Shown: positions 7,126-14,647 of the stretch, piece by piece
Layout: every line of letters starts with the position of its first letter
Position numbering within the stretch: the stretch's first letter is position 1
Assembly (NCBI GenBank): GCA_002452555.1
Contig: DKER01000175.1
Location: forward strand, 1 to 15,190
Origin: Fidelibacterota bacterium UBA6817
GTDB taxonomy: Bacteria; Fidelibacterota; Fidelibacteria; Fidelibacterales; Fidelibacteraceae
Reading direction: 5' to 3'
Length of the DNA: 15,190 bases
Position numbers and translations under genes: made by a program
The notes under the pieces: generated by a model
What the model was told of the DNA's origin: nothing
The model's input: the letters and a program-made list of their open reading frames with translations, nothing else
Database searches by the model: none

Positions 7126-7578
7126 TCAAGAATCTTCAAGCATTTCGCGGGTAAGAGTCTTAAAAAATAAAATTCTGAGAGACACAAGCAGAGCAATGAT
7201 AAAAAGTATGATACGCACCCAAATTATTGAAACTGTAAAAAAGGCGGAGAGACAAATTGTAGTCCATAGCAGGACCAGGGATATAGATTTTGCTCTTGGA
7301 CTGATGGCTTTATGTTTCATATAGTTCCTGAGATAAGAACCGAAAAGCCGGTGATGGATCAACCATTGATATAATGGATCCGAGCTTCGTACAAAACAGG
7401 CTGCAGCCGCAAGAAGAAACGGCGTTGTGGGCAGAATCGGTAATATTACACCCAGACCGGCCAATCCAACCAAAAATAAACCGCTGATTATTAATAACCC
7501 TTTTCTAAGATCGAATCTTCTCTTTCTTGCATTTTTTACTGCAGGCAGATTATTACTCTTCAAGAATGATGACCTCAT
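7126..7578 (-). CDS. YbaN/DUF454 family inner-membrane protein
   Basis: This 150-residue small membrane protein belongs to a family of unknown biochemical function. The signature is clear: a hydrophobic segment ending in GLGVILPILPTTPFLLAAA (about 41-59), then CFVRSSDPLYQWLIHHRLFGSYLRNY (61-86), which matches the family pattern LPTTPFLLL..CFARSS....WL..H..FG.Y. Further membrane spans lie at about 99-117 and 119-137, and the N-terminal 26 residues are very basic. The length fits the family. The ATG at 7578 lacks a strong SD, but no other in-frame Met lies before the conserved part. It is a single gene convergent with the acyl ligase fusion. Confidence 0.85.
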   Translation of the reverse strand: MRSSFLKSNNLPAVKNARKRRFDLRKGLLIISGLFLVGLAGLGVILPILPTTPFLLAAAACFVRSSDPLYQWLIHHRLFGSYLRNYMKHKAISPRAKSISLVLLWTTICLSAFFTVSIIWVRIILFIIALLVSLRILFFKTLTREMLEDS

Positions 7579-7841
7579 ATCTTTGCTTGTGTAATCTAAA
7601 AAAACAGATCTGTAAGAACAAACGTATCAATTATTAATTCATTTATTTTAGTAAAAAAGATGATCTATTAATTATTTAAAATATATTAAACTGTTGATTT
7701 TCTTTTGTGCAATTCTTATATTTCACATTAGAAACAATCTGAAGATCGAAAATTCTTACATGAACACATACAACGCTCCATCATCATATTTTAAAGCAAT
7801 ACTATTTCATCATTTCTATTACTATATATTATGAGGTATAC
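7579..7841. other. Very AT-rich divergent intergenic region
   Basis: These 263 bases separate two divergently transcribed genes and contain no open frame of note. They hold a plausible promoter for the plus-strand gene (listed separately) and a perfect 10-base palindrome ACAGATCTGT (7604-7613) near the start of the minus-strand gene. The middle (about 7620-7690) is nearly all A and T, as expected for promoter or UP-element DNA. No RNA gene is recognised. Confidence 0.5.
7694..7722 (+). promoter_or_regulatory. Promoter candidate for the HemC-like gene
   Basis: A -35-like TTGATT (7694-7699) and a -10-like TATATT (7717-7722) are 17 bases apart, preceded by a long A/T tract. It would give a leader of a little over 100 bases before the start at 7842. 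Confidence 0.5.
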
Positions 7842-8747
7842 ATGGATGAGTTAATAATTGGAACCCGCGGTGACCGTCTGTCAATATGGCAGGCAAATCA
7901 CATAAAGCAGTTGCTTAAGGAGCATTATTCGGATCTCAATATTAAAATGAAAATAATTAAGACCCGTGGCGACCAGATGAGTGAATACCCTTTTACAAAT
8001 ATGGACAGAAAAGGGCTTTATACGGCTGAACTGGAACAACAATTACTCAACGATCAAATCCAAATTGCAGTACATAATGCATTAAATGTTGATATTAATA
8101 TTGCTCCCGGACTAATTCTGGCCGGTTATCCTAAAAGGGAATCAGATCAGGAATCCTTTGTGAGTTATAAGTGGTCATCGATGGACGAACTGCCTCCCTC
8201 TCCTGTCATTGCAACCGGAAATGTTATACGTCGTGCACAATTTTTAAAACTATTTCCAAAAACACGATTTGTGGGACTTCAGGGGAATTTTAATTCGAGG
8301 ATTTTCAAGCTTAAAAATCAGAAATGGGATGGTATCGTCACAGAGTATGTCAATGTGGAACGGTCATCTGTTCAAAAGATCAATGTCATCCCTTTTGACG
8401 TGGAAACATTTGTCCCTGCAATCGGCCAGGGAGCGATAGGACTGGAAATATCCGCTTATAATGATGAAATACGTAATTTGATCCAGCCGGTTTTAGATGA
8501 AAATACTGATATTTGTGTTTCCCTGGAACGTCAGATCCACAGTGAGCTGATAAAAATCAATCCCCGACTGATTATTGGCGCTAATGTGCGTATTGAAGAT
8601 AAAGCAATGGCTATCTGTACCTTTGTTACCACACCCGAAGGAAAACCATCCCGTAAAAAATGTAAAAAAGGGAAATCAGAAGAAAAGGAAAAGCTTTTAG
8701 CCACAGTGATCGAGTCCTTAATAAACGAAAAAATTGAAACATGGTAG
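7842..8747 (+). CDS. HemC-like protein lacking catalytic Asp and cofactor Cys (degenerate porphobilinogen deaminase homologue)
   Basis: This 301-residue protein has the full length and three-domain layout of hydroxymethylbilane synthase. Conserved: IIGTRGDRLSIWQA (5-18), KTRGD (40-44), KGLYTAELEQQLL (57-69), the Arg pair 130-131, LxGN (146-149), Arg153, Arg174, PAIGQGAIGLE (192-202), and ER plus IGA (229-230, 245-247). Altered: the family VHSMKDVP is VHNALNVD (77-84), so the catalytic Asp is Asn82 and the neighbouring Lys is Leu81. The substrate-binding Arg of LRGN is Gln147. The Cys that binds the dipyrromethane cofactor (GGCQVPIGA in the family) is absent from INPRLIIGA (239-247), and the only Cys residues are 225, 259 and 274. 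It therefore probably cannot make hydroxymethylbilane and may bind another ligand. An SD (GAGG, 7833-7836) precedes the ATG by five bases. It stands alone, with no heme genes nearby, and ends at a strong terminator. Confidence 0.8.
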   Translation: MDELIIGTRGDRLSIWQANHIKQLLKEHYSDLNIKMKIIKTRGDQMSEYPFTNMDRKGLYTAELEQQLLNDQIQIAVHNALNVDINIAPGLILAGYPKRESDQESFVSYKWSSMDELPPSPVIATGNVIRRAQFLKLFPKTRFVGLQGNFNSRIFKLKNQKWDGIVTEYVNVERSSVQKINVIPFDVETFVPAIGQGAIGLEISAYNDEIRNLIQPVLDENTDICVSLERQIHSELIKINPRLIIGANVRIEDKAMAICTFVTTPEGKPSRKKCKKGKSEEKEKLLATVIESLINEKIETW

Positions 8748-8766
8748 CATAAAAACGTTTATATAA

Positions 8767-8796
8767 AAAAAAGGCTTCGTAATCGAAGCCTTTTTT
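8767..8796. terminator. Bidirectional rho-independent terminator
   Basis: The inverted repeat GGCTTCG (8773-8779) / CGAAGCC (8784-8790), with a four-base loop TAAT, is flanked by A6 and T6 runs that extend the stem. Each strand therefore ends in a T tract. It separates the convergent HemC-like and barrel-protein genes and can serve both. Confidence 0.93.
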
Positions 8797-8812
8797 AATT
8801 ATTTGCAGTATT

Positions 8813-9484
8813 TCAGAATGGAAGAACTTTAGGGAGCTTATATTGAACGCCCAGGCGAACATCCAGCCATTCCATTGTTCCGCCGGCATCTTTATCAACA
8901 CCGGTCAGAATTTCATGACCGCCCAGTTTTACAACCACACCCAGATTTTCAACCAGATCGCCCAGGTCATAACCATAGACGACTGCTCCGTTTATTCCGG
9001 CACCGGCATAGCTGTCGGTTCTGCTGAGGAAATAACCGGCAACACCAAGTTCTATACCCAGCTTCATTTTGTCGGGCATAAACTTTGACAGATCCAGTCC
9101 TCCGAAAGCCCCAACCAAAGCAGCGCTGATATCATCACCAACGTCAGCACCGGCCATCAGGTAACCAAGATTTAAACCGGCAGAGATGAACAACCCGTCC
9201 AAATCGACAAGTTTGGGAACTTCAACAGTTAATCCTACTGCAGGTCCCACGCCGAAAAGGTTGGAAACATTTTGTCCCACAGGAACAAAACCGCCGCCGC
9301 TCAATCCGAGAACCAGATCGTGCCCCATTTTAACCTTAACTTCTTCCACAACCTCAACAACTTCTTCTACCGGTTCTTCGGCAACCACTTCAGCCGGTTC
9401 TTCAGCAACCACTTCATCCTGTGCCAAAAGGGCGCCGAAGGTTGCAAAGAAAACAGTAAACACCACAACAATAATTCGTTTCAT
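8813..9484 (-). CDS. Secreted outer-membrane-barrel-like protein with acidic N-terminal repeat
   Basis: This 223-residue protein is probably an outer-membrane or periplasmic protein. MKRIIVVVFTVFFATFGALLAQ is a signal peptide with likely cleavage after Ala21. A Val/Glu/Pro-rich spacer follows (about 23-52, repeated EVVAEEP). The remainder (about 54-223) alternates hydrophobic and glycine-rich stretches (LVLGLSGGGFVPVG, AGLNLGYLMAG, KLGIELGVAGYFLS, LGVVVKLGG) and ends in LDVRLGVQYKLPKVLPF, ending in an aromatic residue as many outer-membrane barrels do. The ATG at 9484 is preferred because GGAGG (9499-9495) lies 10 bases before it and it begins the signal peptide. An in-frame TTG at 9517 with its own GAGGTGG would add 11 residues. 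Two promoters precede it. No specific family is recognised. Confidence 0.75.
   Translation of the reverse strand: MKRIIVVVFTVFFATFGALLAQDEVVAEEPAEVVAEEPVEEVVEVVEEVKVKMGHDLVLGLSGGGFVPVGQNVSNLFGVGPAVGLTVEVPKLVDLDGLFISAGLNLGYLMAGADVGDDISAALVGAFGGLDLSKFMPDKMKLGIELGVAGYFLSRTDSYAGAGINGAVVYGYDLGDLVENLGVVVKLGGHEILTGVDKDAGGTMEWLDVRLGVQYKLPKVLPF
9370..9417 (-). repeat. 24-base tandem duplication in the barrel-protein gene
   Basis: Two adjacent 24-base units (9370-9393 and 9394-9417) differ at only two positions. They encode the repeated octapeptide EVVAEEPA just after the signal peptide. The low-complexity Glu/Val coding continues toward 9340 in a less regular form. Confidence 0.85.
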
Positions 9485-9538
9485 TTTATACATACCTCCA
9501 ACGTTGTTTTTATTCAACTTTCCACCTCAGTTATAAGA

Positions 9539-9567
9539 AACATATTGAATTAAAACAGTTCAGTCAA
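9539..9567 (-). promoter_or_regulatory. Proximal promoter of the barrel-protein gene
   Basis: On the minus strand, TTGACT (9567-9562) and TATGTT (9544-9539) are separated by 17 bases. This gives a leader of about 45-50 bases with the gene's SD inside it. The spacing and -35 are near consensus. Confidence 0.65.
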
Positions 9568-9592
9568 CATATAATTTATATTTACCGAGATT

Positions 9593-9621
9593 TTTTTACA
9601 TTTTAGTGTGATATTTGTCAA
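9593..9621 (-). promoter_or_regulatory. Distal promoter candidate, overlapping the end of the PrpD gene
   Basis: On the minus strand, a perfect -35 TTGACA (9621-9616) lies 17 bases from TAAAAA (9598-9593). The -35 overlaps the TGA stop of the upstream MmgE/PrpD gene. With the proximal promoter it would give tandem starts for the barrel-protein gene. The -10 is only fair. Confidence 0.45.
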
Positions 9622-10991
9622 AATGTCAGTAAAAATTCCTCCATAAATATTCTTGCCGACATATTTTCGCATGAAAAAATGCTCTTTTTCATTTTTTGGA
9701 TTTGTTCTTCAGAAGCATAGTCTCCCGCAAGTGCTTTAAATTTGTTATCCAAATCTGTTTGGGTCATAGGTTCCCTCGGATCACCTTTAGGGTATTCAAG
9801 GTATTGTTCGAAGACCTTACCATCCTTGAGCGTTATCTTTACTTTTGACGGTTGCTTGGCCGGGAACATTTTTTCAAACTCGATTGATGCCTCGCCTTTT
9901 ATTTTATCGATAACGTCCCAAAGCCTGGGATCTTTCATTTTTTCGTCAGAAAAGCTGGCTGTCGTTATTTGCCGGTCAATTAAAGCTCTGGCAATACAAT
10001 AAGGCAGACTGTGATCAGCTGTTTCACGGCTTTCGGGTCTGTATTTATGCGGATCAAACAGAATATCACATGCACGGGCAATCGTTGTAATAACGACTTT
10101 TTCAATATCTGAATAGTGAATATCATTTTCACTGACAATTTTGATTGCAGCTGACAGATGCGTGTGTGTCAAAGCCTCTGTAGGGAAAGCTTTCATACTG
10201 CAAGTCATAATCCTGAAAGATTTTCCCAGACCATCCGTCAGAACAGCATCATCCCAATCCGGACCATAAACATCTTTAAATCCTTCTTTCCCTTCAAAGA
10301 TAGCCTCGGTTCCCGAATACCCTTTTTGTGCCATTAAAGCAGCAAAAACTCCGGATTGAACAGACATGGGATCCACTGTATTTTTCATCATAGTCAATTT
10401 ACCGGCAGTTGGACAGCCAATTGTGTGATTATGGCAACCGCTTATGCCAATAGCATGTACCATCTGATCTTCATCAAGACCTAAAATTTTCCCTGCAGCA
10501 ATCGGTGATACCAATTGTGTCAAACTTGCATGATGCCATTTTCTTTCCCGTATTCCCGGTTTTCCCCATTCACACAATCTTTGTTCAAATTCATACGCCA
10601 GGACGACAGCAACAATCACATCTTTCATGGAAGCGTTCACTTTTTCAGCCAGACTGAGGGCGGCAGGGATGATATCCGAGGGATGGGACGGATCTTCTTT
10701 CCAGTAAATATCATTAAAATCCAGTGCACGGATCATCAATGAATTGACAAGGGCAGCATTAACGGCAGGAATTTTATCTCCAAATCCAAAGACCGTAGCT
10801 TCCGGCGTACCCCCCATTTCCAGATAAATATCACGAATTATGTTAACATCCTTGGTTTTCATACTTCCTATAGCACATCCTATAGAGTCATAGATAAATC
10901 GTTTTGTCTGTTCAATCACTTCATCCGGTAAATCCTCATATTTCAGATTTACAGCATAACGAGCTATCTGACGACTAATTGTGTCACCCAT
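9618..10991 (-). CDS. MmgE/PrpD family protein (2-methylcitrate dehydratase / cis-aconitate decarboxylase superfamily)
   Basis: This 457-residue cytoplasmic enzyme belongs to the family that includes 2-methylcitrate dehydratase, cis-aconitate decarboxylase and iminodisuccinate epimerase. It shows the helical N-terminal domain (TKRFIYDSIGCAIGS, 29-43) and the active-site stretch LDFNDIYWKEDPSHPSDIIPAAL (90-112, with Asp91/Asp94 and His103). Further on are HHASLTQ (153-159), AGKLTMMKNTVDPMSVQSG (196-214, with candidate Lys203) and CSMKAFPTEALTHTHL (264-279, Lys267 and His276), followed by the mixed C-terminal lid domain. These acidic, His and Lys positions match those cited for cis-aconitate decarboxylase, so it is likely active on a small tricarboxylic or dicarboxylic acid. 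Its start follows the M16 lipoprotein stop by 37 bases with GGGAG upstream, so it is probably the last gene of the sdh-M16 operon. No prpB or prpC is nearby, so the symbol prpD is withheld. Confidence 0.85.
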   Translation of the reverse strand: MGDTISRQIARYAVNLKYEDLPDEVIEQTKRFIYDSIGCAIGSMKTKDVNIIRDIYLEMGGTPEATVFGFGDKIPAVNAALVNSLMIRALDFNDIYWKEDPSHPSDIIPAALSLAEKVNASMKDVIVAVVLAYEFEQRLCEWGKPGIRERKWHHASLTQLVSPIAAGKILGLDEDQMVHAIGISGCHNHTIGCPTAGKLTMMKNTVDPMSVQSGVFAALMAQKGYSGTEAIFEGKEGFKDVYGPDWDDAVLTDGLGKSFRIMTCSMKAFPTEALTHTHLSAAIKIVSENDIHYSDIEKVVITTIARACDILFDPHKYRPESRETADHSLPYCIARALIDRQITTASFSDEKMKDPRLWDVIDKIKGEASIEFEKMFPAKQPSKVKITLKDGKVFEQYLEYPKGDPREPMTQTDLDNKFKALAGDYASEEQIQKMKKSIFSCENMSARIFMEEFLLTF

Positions 10992-11028
10992 AACACCATG
11001 TCTCCCTTACTTGTTTAATGAACGGTTA

Positions 11029-12513
11029 TTATTTATCCTTTATAAAATCTGAAGGCTTGAAAGTTTCAAACTTTCCTTCAGGAAAAGGATAAACGGATAT
11101 CTTTTTATCTCTTTCTCTGACGTCACGAGAAACTGAAGTTCTATAAACCGGTTCAGTTTTTATACCTGAACGAAGGATACCTATCAGGGAATCCCTGTCT
11201 CCTCCTACTATTACAATTGCCAGATTTTCTGTTCCAATAGAATTCTTTATAATCTCATTTGCCGTTTTATAATCAAGAGAATCCAGCAATTTTGAAGTTG
11301 ATTCAGGAAAATCACACAGACTGTAAAAATGGGCATCCTGATTGAAACCCATAAAATCTGCCTGAGAACCGGCATAAAGATTTATGTATGATTTTAGAAA
11401 TGTCCGGGTGTTTTCAAATGCAACACTATCCATTCCTGTATTTTTAAGGTTGTCCAAGTCATGAAGCACAAGTCTGAGGGCAAAAGGAAGATTTCGATTC
11501 TCCAAAGGACGGATCCAAACGCTGAAATACTGATAACTCCGGGGATGTCCGGGTTGTGGAAAGACGGAATAGCTGTTCTGGACAACGTGTTCAGCATAGG
11601 CATAATCACCATAATTAAAACCGCGTTTTACCCTGAGTTCTTTCATAAAATGCCCGTAAAAAGTCCGGTGTTCTCCAAGCCAGGAAGCAAAAATCCATAA
11701 GGGATAAAATTCAGGATCTGACCGGTTGTAGGGAATATGCCAGCCCACTGATAACGCTGAAACACCGCTTTTATTTTCAACCAAAACATAGTGCACGCTA
11801 TCTGATTTTTTTGGTTCAGGTGTCTTTACGGAATCAGGGTAGACATTGGAATTAAAACCTGCAAATAATTCAGTCAGCTTTATTTTTTCGTCTTCTGTTA
11901 GGGGACCGGAAACAGCTATTTCCAAATTATTGACGGAAAAATTGGATTTCCACCATTGGTTGAGGTCATTCGAAGTAAGCCGGGAAAAAGTTGCCGGATT
12001 TCCTGCCGGCAATAAAGCATAGGGATGATCATTATACAGAGTTTGAACCAATAAATCCCGGCTAAAATCTTCACTGCGAAACAGTATTTGTTGCTCAAGA
12101 TCATTTTTATATTCACTACTCAATACATCAATTTCATCCTGAAGAAAGCGTGGATTTTTCATTCGGTCACCAAGAAGAGAAAGCCAGGAATTAAAATGGT
12201 CGTGATGTAAACGGAAAACAAAGCCTGACACTTCTGCATCAACAATAACAGCCTCACTGATTGCCATATTCATCAGGTCCCGGTGTATCTCATCCTTTGA
12301 ATAATTTTTTGAGGAGGTTTTAAGAACAGCATTCATTGTCAGTCGGGTAATTCCATTATTTAACGGATTTTCCATGGCCGATCCGGTTTGAAAACGAATG
12401 CTGACAGACACAATATCACCCCTGTCATAGGGATATTCTTGAAACCACACAGGGAAATCCCGGCTGCATCCGATAAACATCAACAAGAAGATGATCAAAG
12501 CAATTTTTTTCAT
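11029..12513 (-). CDS. Non-catalytic M16 peptidase-like lipoprotein
   Basis: This 494-residue partner subunit of an M16B-type metallopeptidase is probably anchored to a membrane facing the periplasm. MKKIALIIFLLMFIGC ends in a lipobox-like FIGC with lipidation at Cys16. The zinc motif is absent: where HLLEH would sit, the sequence is TRLTMN (about 56-61). The substrate-binding Arg/Tyr element typical of the non-catalytic partner is kept as ELRVKRGFNY (about 292-301, Arg294 and Tyr301). Its ATG overlaps the stop of the catalytic partner in an ATGA, so the two are translationally coupled and likely made in equal amounts. This ATG is preferred to an in-frame one 15 bases upstream because it begins the signal peptide. 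Substrate unknown. Confidence 0.85.
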   Translation of the reverse strand: MKKIALIIFLLMFIGCSRDFPVWFQEYPYDRGDIVSVSIRFQTGSAMENPLNNGITRLTMNAVLKTSSKNYSKDEIHRDLMNMAISEAVIVDAEVSGFVFRLHHDHFNSWLSLLGDRMKNPRFLQDEIDVLSSEYKNDLEQQILFRSEDFSRDLLVQTLYNDHPYALLPAGNPATFSRLTSNDLNQWWKSNFSVNNLEIAVSGPLTEDEKIKLTELFAGFNSNVYPDSVKTPEPKKSDSVHYVLVENKSGVSALSVGWHIPYNRSDPEFYPLWIFASWLGEHRTFYGHFMKELRVKRGFNYGDYAYAEHVVQNSYSVFPQPGHPRSYQYFSVWIRPLENRNLPFALRLVLHDLDNLKNTGMDSVAFENTRTFLKSYINLYAGSQADFMGFNQDAHFYSLCDFPESTSKLLDSLDYKTANEIIKNSIGTENLAIVIVGGDRDSLIGILRSGIKTEPVYRTSVSRDVRERDKKISVYPFPEGKFETFKPSDFIKDK

Positions 12514-13838
12514 GGCTTCAGCATCCATACATACGACTGATTATTTTTGATCATATGCTTATTTTTAAAATCACGAATATCATATAATTCAAGCCTGTCC
12601 AGATTCAGAAAGAAACGGTTAAGTTCCTGCGGATCACCGGTAACATGGGAATAATCAGCTAAAATATTCAATACAGATGCCGGTGATTCCATTCGAAGAC
12701 TTGTTCGATAAAAATACCGGTCTCGAATTGTTCGCAGATCGGATTCACTCATTTGATAGCGAGAATCCAGAAGAAATCCATTGATAAAATCCGGGATTCG
12801 GGCATTTTTTCCGTCATCGGTCAGAGTTAAATCCAACGATATCCAAAAAGGATCAATTGTTAAAGGTGCACTATAACTGCTCTTTGATATCCATTTTTTT
12901 TCATCACGAAGTTTTGCTATGAGCGGTGAACTTTCAGAAAAATAATGTTCCGCTAAAATGGCAGCTGACATATGCCCTTTTGAATCCTGTTCATACCCGG
13001 GAATTTTCCAGGCAATTTTTAACAAAGCTGAAGGAACCGAAGAATGATACAGAGTATCCGTACAATGTACGGATTTCAAAGAATGAGGGATGGGAATCAA
13101 GGGGGTTTGTTTATAAACCCATTCCGAAAAGAGAATTTCAGCTTCTGTCAGCACATCACCGGGTTTGTCTATCTTTCCTGCTATAAACAACACTGTTTTT
13201 TCAGGGGTGTAATTCTTTTCATAAAATTCACGGATAAACGCATGACCGGACGGCATTTTCATAACATCCTGTTTATACCCAATAACCGAGTGTTCGTATG
13301 TATGTCCGCTAAACATGCAGGTTCGAAGGCGATTACTCATCATCGTAGACGGATAATTCTCAGATATCCCAAATTCGCCGATTACGGCTCCTGTTTCTGC
13401 CTTATAATCATCTTCTTTTATAGAAAGACGCATCAGTCGGTCTGCTTCCATATGAAGGATATCCTTCCATCCTTCCGGATCACACCGTACGGTATAACAG
13501 GTATAATCCATCCCTGTATAGGCGTTGCTGTCCCCGCCATACCGATACATTATACGGACTCTGTCTTCTGTTGTGAAATTTTCTGATCCCCGGAACATCA
13601 TATGTTCAAGAAGATGGGCATAACCTGTATATCCCTGATCAATTTCATTCCGGGATCCAACCATAACCAACGTAGCAAAACTGACATACTGTGCATTTCT
13701 CATAGGAATTACAACAATCCGCATCCGGTTCGCCAATTGTTTTTCATACATGAGATAGGGAAAAAAAGCAGAGTTTAACAATCTCGGTAAAAGAATTAGG
13801 AAGAATAACAGAGTTATTGTTAAGTAATTTTTTTTCAT
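12510..13838 (-). CDS. Catalytic M16 family zinc metallopeptidase (insulinase/MPP-like), exported
   Basis: This 442-residue zinc peptidase is expected to degrade or trim unfolded peptides in the periplasm. Its inverted zinc motif is HLLEH (His75, Glu78, His79), followed exactly 76 residues later by Glu155 in AVIGEFG, the third ligand. NAY at about 105-107 and LRDEKKWISKSSYS in the C-terminal half are also family-like. The N-terminus MKKNYLTITLLFFLILLPRLLNS is a signal peptide or anchor. That feature sets the start at ATG 13838 over an in-frame TTG at 13904, though neither has a good SD. The gene follows sdhB/frdB by 62 bases with no terminator between, and overlaps the non-catalytic M16 lipoprotein by four bases. 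Confidence 0.9.
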   Translation of the reverse strand: MKKNYLTITLLFFLILLPRLLNSAFFPYLMYEKQLANRMRIVVIPMRNAQYVSFATLVMVGSRNEIDQGYTGYAHLLEHMMFRGSENFTTEDRVRIMYRYGGDSNAYTGMDYTCYTVRCDPEGWKDILHMEADRLMRLSIKEDDYKAETGAVIGEFGISENYPSTMMSNRLRTCMFSGHTYEHSVIGYKQDVMKMPSGHAFIREFYEKNYTPEKTVLFIAGKIDKPGDVLTEAEILFSEWVYKQTPLIPIPHSLKSVHCTDTLYHSSVPSALLKIAWKIPGYEQDSKGHMSAAILAEHYFSESSPLIAKLRDEKKWISKSSYSAPLTIDPFWISLDLTLTDDGKNARIPDFINGFLLDSRYQMSESDLRTIRDRYFYRTSLRMESPASVLNILADYSHVTGDPQELNRFFLNLDRLELYDIRDFKNKHMIKNNQSYVWMLKP

Positions 13839-13900
13839 TGCATGAAAAATACGAGGTGTTATTAAAAAAAGAAAGGTTTTCCGCTTATGTACAGCAGCAG

Positions 13901-14632
13901 TCAAACACCTTTTTTATTAAAAGAAGGATTCAACTGCCGGGAGATAATGTTTCGCTTAAGACTTGCAATATTGGCTGTAGGATCCACGTTTTTAGGGCAT
14001 ACCGTCTGACAATTGAATTGGGTATGACAGCGAAAAACACCGTGTTCACCTGCAACAAGAGCCAGCCGTTCTTCGTCGTCTTTATCCCTTGTATCCATAA
14101 AAAAACGGTTGGTTTTGGCAAGAGCTGCCGGTCCCAGATAATCACTGTCAGTTCCATTAACGGCACAGGAAGCATAACAGGCAGCGCATAAAATACAATC
14201 CGCGATATAATCCAGATGCGTTCGTTCATTCTGAGTCTGGATCCGTTCTTCTCCTTCGTCCGGATCGCCGGGAATAAGATACGGTTTTACAGCTTTTAAT
14301 TTATTGAAAAAAGGTTCCATATCCACATACAGATCCTTTATGACATCCAGATGAGCCAAGGGCCGAATGGTAATGCGTTTCCCAAAACCACTTATCTGTG
14401 TTTCACAGGCTAAACGGTATTTCCCGTTGATATGCATGGCACAGGAGCCGCAAATTCCTTCTCTGCACGAAGAGCGGTATGCAAGCGAACCATCCAGAAA
14501 TTCACGGATATAATTCAACCCCTGAAGAACTGTCATTCCTGAATGCCAGGGAACACTATACGTTTCAAATCGGTGAGTATTGTCTTTTTGCGGATCAAAG
14601 CGAAAAATGCTGAAGGTTTTTATTTGTGTCAT
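13901..14632 (-). CDS. sdhB: Succinate dehydrogenase / fumarate reductase iron-sulfur subunit
   Basis: This 243-residue electron-transfer subunit carries electrons between the flavoprotein and the membrane anchor or quinone. [2Fe-2S] ligands: Cys56, 61, 64 and 76 (SCREGICGSC and AC). The two other clusters use Cys146, 149, 152 and 156 (CILCAACYASC) and Cys202, 208 and 212 (CHTQFNCQTVCPKNVDP). All eleven ligands are present. The Pro that usually follows the fourth Cys of the central group is Ala here. The ATG at 14632 is chosen because GGAG lies six bases upstream; a second ATG three bases earlier and an in-frame TTG at 14644 are less well placed. It is 15 bases downstream of the flavoprotein gene in the same operon. 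Sequence alone does not decide between sdhB and frdB. Confidence 0.93.
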   Translation of the reverse strand: MTQIKTFSIFRFDPQKDNTHRFETYSVPWHSGMTVLQGLNYIREFLDGSLAYRSSCREGICGSCAMHINGKYRLACETQISGFGKRITIRPLAHLDVIKDLYVDMEPFFNKLKAVKPYLIPGDPDEGEERIQTQNERTHLDYIADCILCAACYASCAVNGTDSDYLGPAALAKTNRFFMDTRDKDDEERLALVAGEHGVFRCHTQFNCQTVCPKNVDPTANIASLKRNIISRQLNPSFNKKGV

Positions 14633-14647
14633 CATTATCTCCAATAA

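Noticed and set aside
7604..7613. Palindrome ACAGATCTGT as an operator of the DUF454 gene
   Set aside because: Only ten bases, and no promoter was found around it, so support is too thin.
7842..8747. Calling this gene hemC
   Set aside because: Homology is clear, but the residues that define the enzyme's chemistry are missing, so the symbol would mislead.
9186..9536. Plus-strand Thr/Ser-rich open frame of 116 residues
   Set aside because: It is the mirror of the Glu/Val repeat and signal peptide of the minus-strand barrel gene; its low complexity follows from that repeat.
9618..10991. Naming this gene prpD (methylcitrate cycle)
   Set aside because: No prpB, prpC or regulator nearby, and the family covers several different reactions.
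12514..12528. Upstream ATG for the M16 lipoprotein
   Set aside because: It would put five residues (MDAEA) before the Lys-rich signal peptide start; the ATGA overlap at 12510-12513 fits better.
13044..13586. Plus-strand open frame of 180 residues
   Set aside because: Lies wholly antisense to the well-supported M16 peptidase and has no recognisable motif or SD.
13839..13904. Longer form of the catalytic M16 peptidase from TTG 13904
   Set aside because: The signal segment begins at the ATG at 13838; the extra 22 basic residues would bury it and have no SD.
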